The notes under the pieces were generated by a model. It saw only the letters and a program-made list of their open reading frames with translations. It was not told the origin of the DNA and ran no database searches. A stretch of 64,000 nucleotides of DNA from contig NZ_LMQU01000009.1 of the NCBI RefSeq assembly GCF_001425445.1, positions 451,817-515,816 on the forward strand, read 5' to 3'. This document shows, piece after piece, positions 62,234-64,000 of the stretch. Position numbers and translations under genes: made by a program. Origin of the DNA: Devosia sp. Leaf420 (GTDB lineage: Bacteria; Pseudomonadota; Alphaproteobacteria; Rhizobiales; Devosiaceae). Within the stretch, counting starts at the first letter, position 1; the number at the start of each line of letters is the position of its first letter.

Positions 62234-63256
62234 ATGCCTGCGCTCAATCCCGCCTTTGCCGATATTCTCGAACTGCTGATGGCTGTGCCGGATGGGGACG
62301 AAGCGGCCGTGGCGGCCGTGCGCGAACGCGATGCGGATTTGACCAAACCGGCAGGCTCGCTCGGTCGTCTCGAACAGCTCGTCGAGTTCCTCGCGCGCTG
62401 GCAGCACCGGAAAGTGCCGCGTCTCGATAATCCCATGGTCACGGTCTTTGCCGCCAATCACGGTGTCGCGGCGCAGGACGTGTCGGATTTCGCCCAGGAA
62501 ATGACCGCCGAAATGGTCGCCAATTTCACCAATGGCGGCGCGGCCATTTCGCAGATTTGCGCTCTCCACGAAATCAACCTGCGCGTATTCGAACTCGCGC
62601 TCGAGCTCCCCACCGCAGACATCACCCAAGCCGCCGCGCTCGACGATCAGATGTGCGCCGCCACCATTGCCTATGGCATGGAAGCGGTCGCTGGTAAGCC
62701 CGATCTTATCGGCCTCGGCGATATGGGCATCGGCAACACCACCGTCGCCGCCGCCATTTTTGCCGCGCTCTATGGTGGCACCGGCGCTAATTGGGTCGGG
62801 CAGGGCTCCGGCAGCCATGACGCACACCGCGCCAATAAGATCGACGCCGTCGACCTGGCCCTCGCCTTCCACGCCGGCCAGCTCGATCATCCGCTCGCCA
62901 TTCTGGCCCGCGTCGGCGGCCGCGAGATCGCTGCCATCCTCGGCGCCCTGATCGCTGCACGCCACCAGAAAGTCCCTGTCGTTATCGATGGCTATGTAGC
63001 AACCGCCGCTGCCGCCATTGCCCATGCGGTCAACCCCGAAGCTATCGACCACTGCCTATTCGCACACGTCGCCGACGAAGGCGCCCACGCACAGGTGCTC
63101 GAACGCCTCGGCAAGAAGCCGCTGCTCAATCTCGGAATTTATCTCGGCGAAGGCACGGGCGCAGCGCTCGGCGTCGTCCTGATCAAGACGGCGCTCCACC
63201 TCCACACCAATATGGCGACCTTCGAAAGCGCGTCGGTCAGTCGGCCGCTGGCGTGA
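62234..63256 (+). CDS. cobT: Nicotinate-nucleotide-dimethylbenzimidazole phosphoribosyltransferase
   Basis: A 340-residue enzyme that makes alpha-ribazole phosphate for the lower ligand of vitamin B12. It has the family start LTKPAGSLGRLEQLVEFLAR, TVFAANHGVAAQDVSDFAQE, LGDMGIGNTTVAAAIFAALY, and the catalytic Glu306 in YLGEGTGAALG. The ATG at 62234 is 185 bases from the divergent protease gene. I saw no cobalamin riboswitch there. The 3' end overlaps the next, convergent gene by 20 bases. Confidence 0.95.
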   Translation: MPALNPAFADILELLMAVPDGDEAAVAAVRERDADLTKPAGSLGRLEQLVEFLARWQHRKVPRLDNPMVTVFAANHGVAAQDVSDFAQEMTAEMVANFTNGGAAISQICALHEINLRVFELALELPTADITQAAALDDQMCAATIAYGMEAVAGKPDLIGLGDMGIGNTTVAAAIFAALYGGTGANWVGQGSGSHDAHRANKIDAVDLALAFHAGQLDHPLAILARVGGREIAAILGALIAARHQKVPVVIDGYVATAAAAIAHAVNPEAIDHCLFAHVADEGAHAQVLERLGKKPLLNLGIYLGEGTGAALGVVLIKTALHLHTNMATFESASVSRPLA

Positions 63257-63869
63257 CAGGTCGTACCCTTGGCATGAACCCCTCTGAGCCGGGCTCAAGG
63301 GTCAAGAGATCGACGCCCATTTCCTGACGGAAGCGGGTGGCCGAGGCGAGGGCTAGCCTGCCGAGGGTTGCCACATCCTTGCTGGCCATCGCCTGGTTCA
63401 GCGCTGCATGCTCGACGAGGAATTTGAGGATATATCCCTCAGCCATTTCCTGCCGCTGCAGATTGTCGAGCGTGCGAAAACTTGCATCATTCGCCATGGC
63501 CGCGGCGATTTGCGCCCGTACTGGTCTGTTGTCGATCTTGCTGTTGTAGCGGGCATTGGCAGTCACCCAATTGAGTACCCAATAGGCGGTCAACGCATCG
63601 GCCACATTGCCGGTCTTTAGCCCGTCCTTGGCCACCAGATCCTGCCAGATTTCCAGCGCGGGTCGCTCGGCAAACGCTGCCGCAAGACTATTGCGCACCT
63701 CGACGCCGACCGACCAGCGAACCGAGTCGAGGAATTGGCGCTGGATACGCGCCGATATGATCGTTGAAGGCGGATAGCTGGTGTCGAAAACCTGGACCGG
63801 TTTCTCCTGCGCAAAGGCGAGGGTCGGGAGCAGGATCAACAACGACAAGAACCGAGCAAGCGACTTCAA
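63237..63869 (-). CDS. Secreted protein of unknown function
   Basis: A 210-residue protein with a textbook signal peptide if started at the TTG at 63869 (KSLARFLSLLILLPTLAFA then AQEKPVQ). An in-frame TTG at 63944 would add 25 unlikely residues before it. The mature part is predicted mostly helical (ISARIQRQFLDSVRWSVGVE, ALTAYWVLNWVTANARYNSK) and has no cysteine. Family not recognised with confidence. The 3' end overlaps cobT by 20 bases on the opposite strand. Confidence 0.7.
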   Translation of the reverse strand: MKSLARFLSLLILLPTLAFAQEKPVQVFDTSYPPSTIISARIQRQFLDSVRWSVGVEVRNSLAAAFAERPALEIWQDLVAKDGLKTGNVADALTAYWVLNWVTANARYNSKIDNRPVRAQIAAAMANDASFRTLDNLQRQEMAEGYILKFLVEHAALNQAMASKDVATLGRLALASATRFRQEMGVDLLTLEPGSEGFMPRVRPVTPAAD

Positions 63870-63940
63870 ATTCGATACCCCTATCTGGACCGCAATGGAG
63901 GGCCCGATAGGGGCAAATTTGAGACGCCAAATGCTCGGTT

Positions 63941-64000
63941 TCAACCAACCTGCGAGTAAATCTCGAGCTTGTTGCGACGCTCGGTCACCGGGGCCAGCGC
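63941..64000 (-). CDS. C-terminal end of an unidentified gene (5' beyond the window)
   Basis: Read on the minus strand the frame is open from base 64000 and closes with TGA at 63943-63941, giving the last 19 residues ALAPVTERRNKLEIYSQVG. The codon use is typical of the window. The piece is too short to identify. The following secreted-protein gene begins 72 bases later, so they could be in one transcript. Confidence 0.45.
   Translation of the reverse strand, partial: ALAPVTERRNKLEIYSQVG

Overview
The window looks like a chromosomal segment of a high-GC alphaproteobacterium of the order Hyphomicrobiales, probably a Devosia-like genus. The evidence is a Rhodobacter-type gene transfer agent (GTA) cluster, a FeuPQ-type two-component system, a ccmI-ccmE-ccmF-ccmH operon, paired DUF1214/DUF1254 genes and a PleC/DivJ-like kinase. 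The genus is inference. I found no rRNA, tRNA, CRISPR array, insertion sequence or integrase.

Region 1 (1-12.5 kb) is housekeeping and accessory: the end of a chromate transporter, an acyltransferase, a Nudix hydrolase with an altered Nudix box, a VOC protein, a translationally coupled DUF1214-DUF1254-YnfA trio, two small secreted proteins, a class A penicillin-binding protein, a YcgN-type cysteine-cluster protein, a degenerate GGDEF protein, a YegD-like Hsp70 and a DUF2254 membrane protein. The Hsp70 gene lies between two palindromic repeat elements.

Region 2 (12.5-27.4 kb) is a complete-looking GTA cluster, all on the + strand, in the RcGTA order g1 to g15: small and large terminase, portal, two tiny ORFs, protease, capsid, connectors, tail tube, chaperones, a very short tape measure, distal tail, hub, peptidase and the 1242-residue tip protein. 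An N-acetylmuramidase with C-terminal membrane segments follows and overlaps the last tail gene. Four GANTC (CcrM) sites sit just upstream of g1. Palindromic repeats of three families interrupt five of the gene junctions.

Region 3 (27.4-46.5 kb) is chromosomal core: a FeuN/FeuP/FeuQ-like signalling set, a lipoprotein, an unrecognised 402-residue protein, an unusual two-gene FAD-dependent oxidoreductase related to sarcosine oxidase, the cytochrome c maturation operon ccmIEFH, glnE (with a three-codon mini-ORF ending on its start codon), a PleC/DivJ-like kinase and pepN.

Region 4 (46.5-64 kb) has two tandem ABC half-exporters, each preceded by a short ORF with a strong Shine-Dalgarno sequence, then DoxX, a GGDEF-EAL protein, GH2 beta-mannosidase, an EamA transporter, type II NADH dehydrogenase, an FGGY sugar kinase, a universal stress protein with an FNR/FixK-type box upstream, dusA, a membrane aspartic protease, cobT, a secreted protein and the 3' end of an unidentified gene.

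At larger scale, the + strand is G-rich on the left and C-rich on the right whichever strand is coding. That is the sign change expected near a replication terminus, but I saw no dif site.
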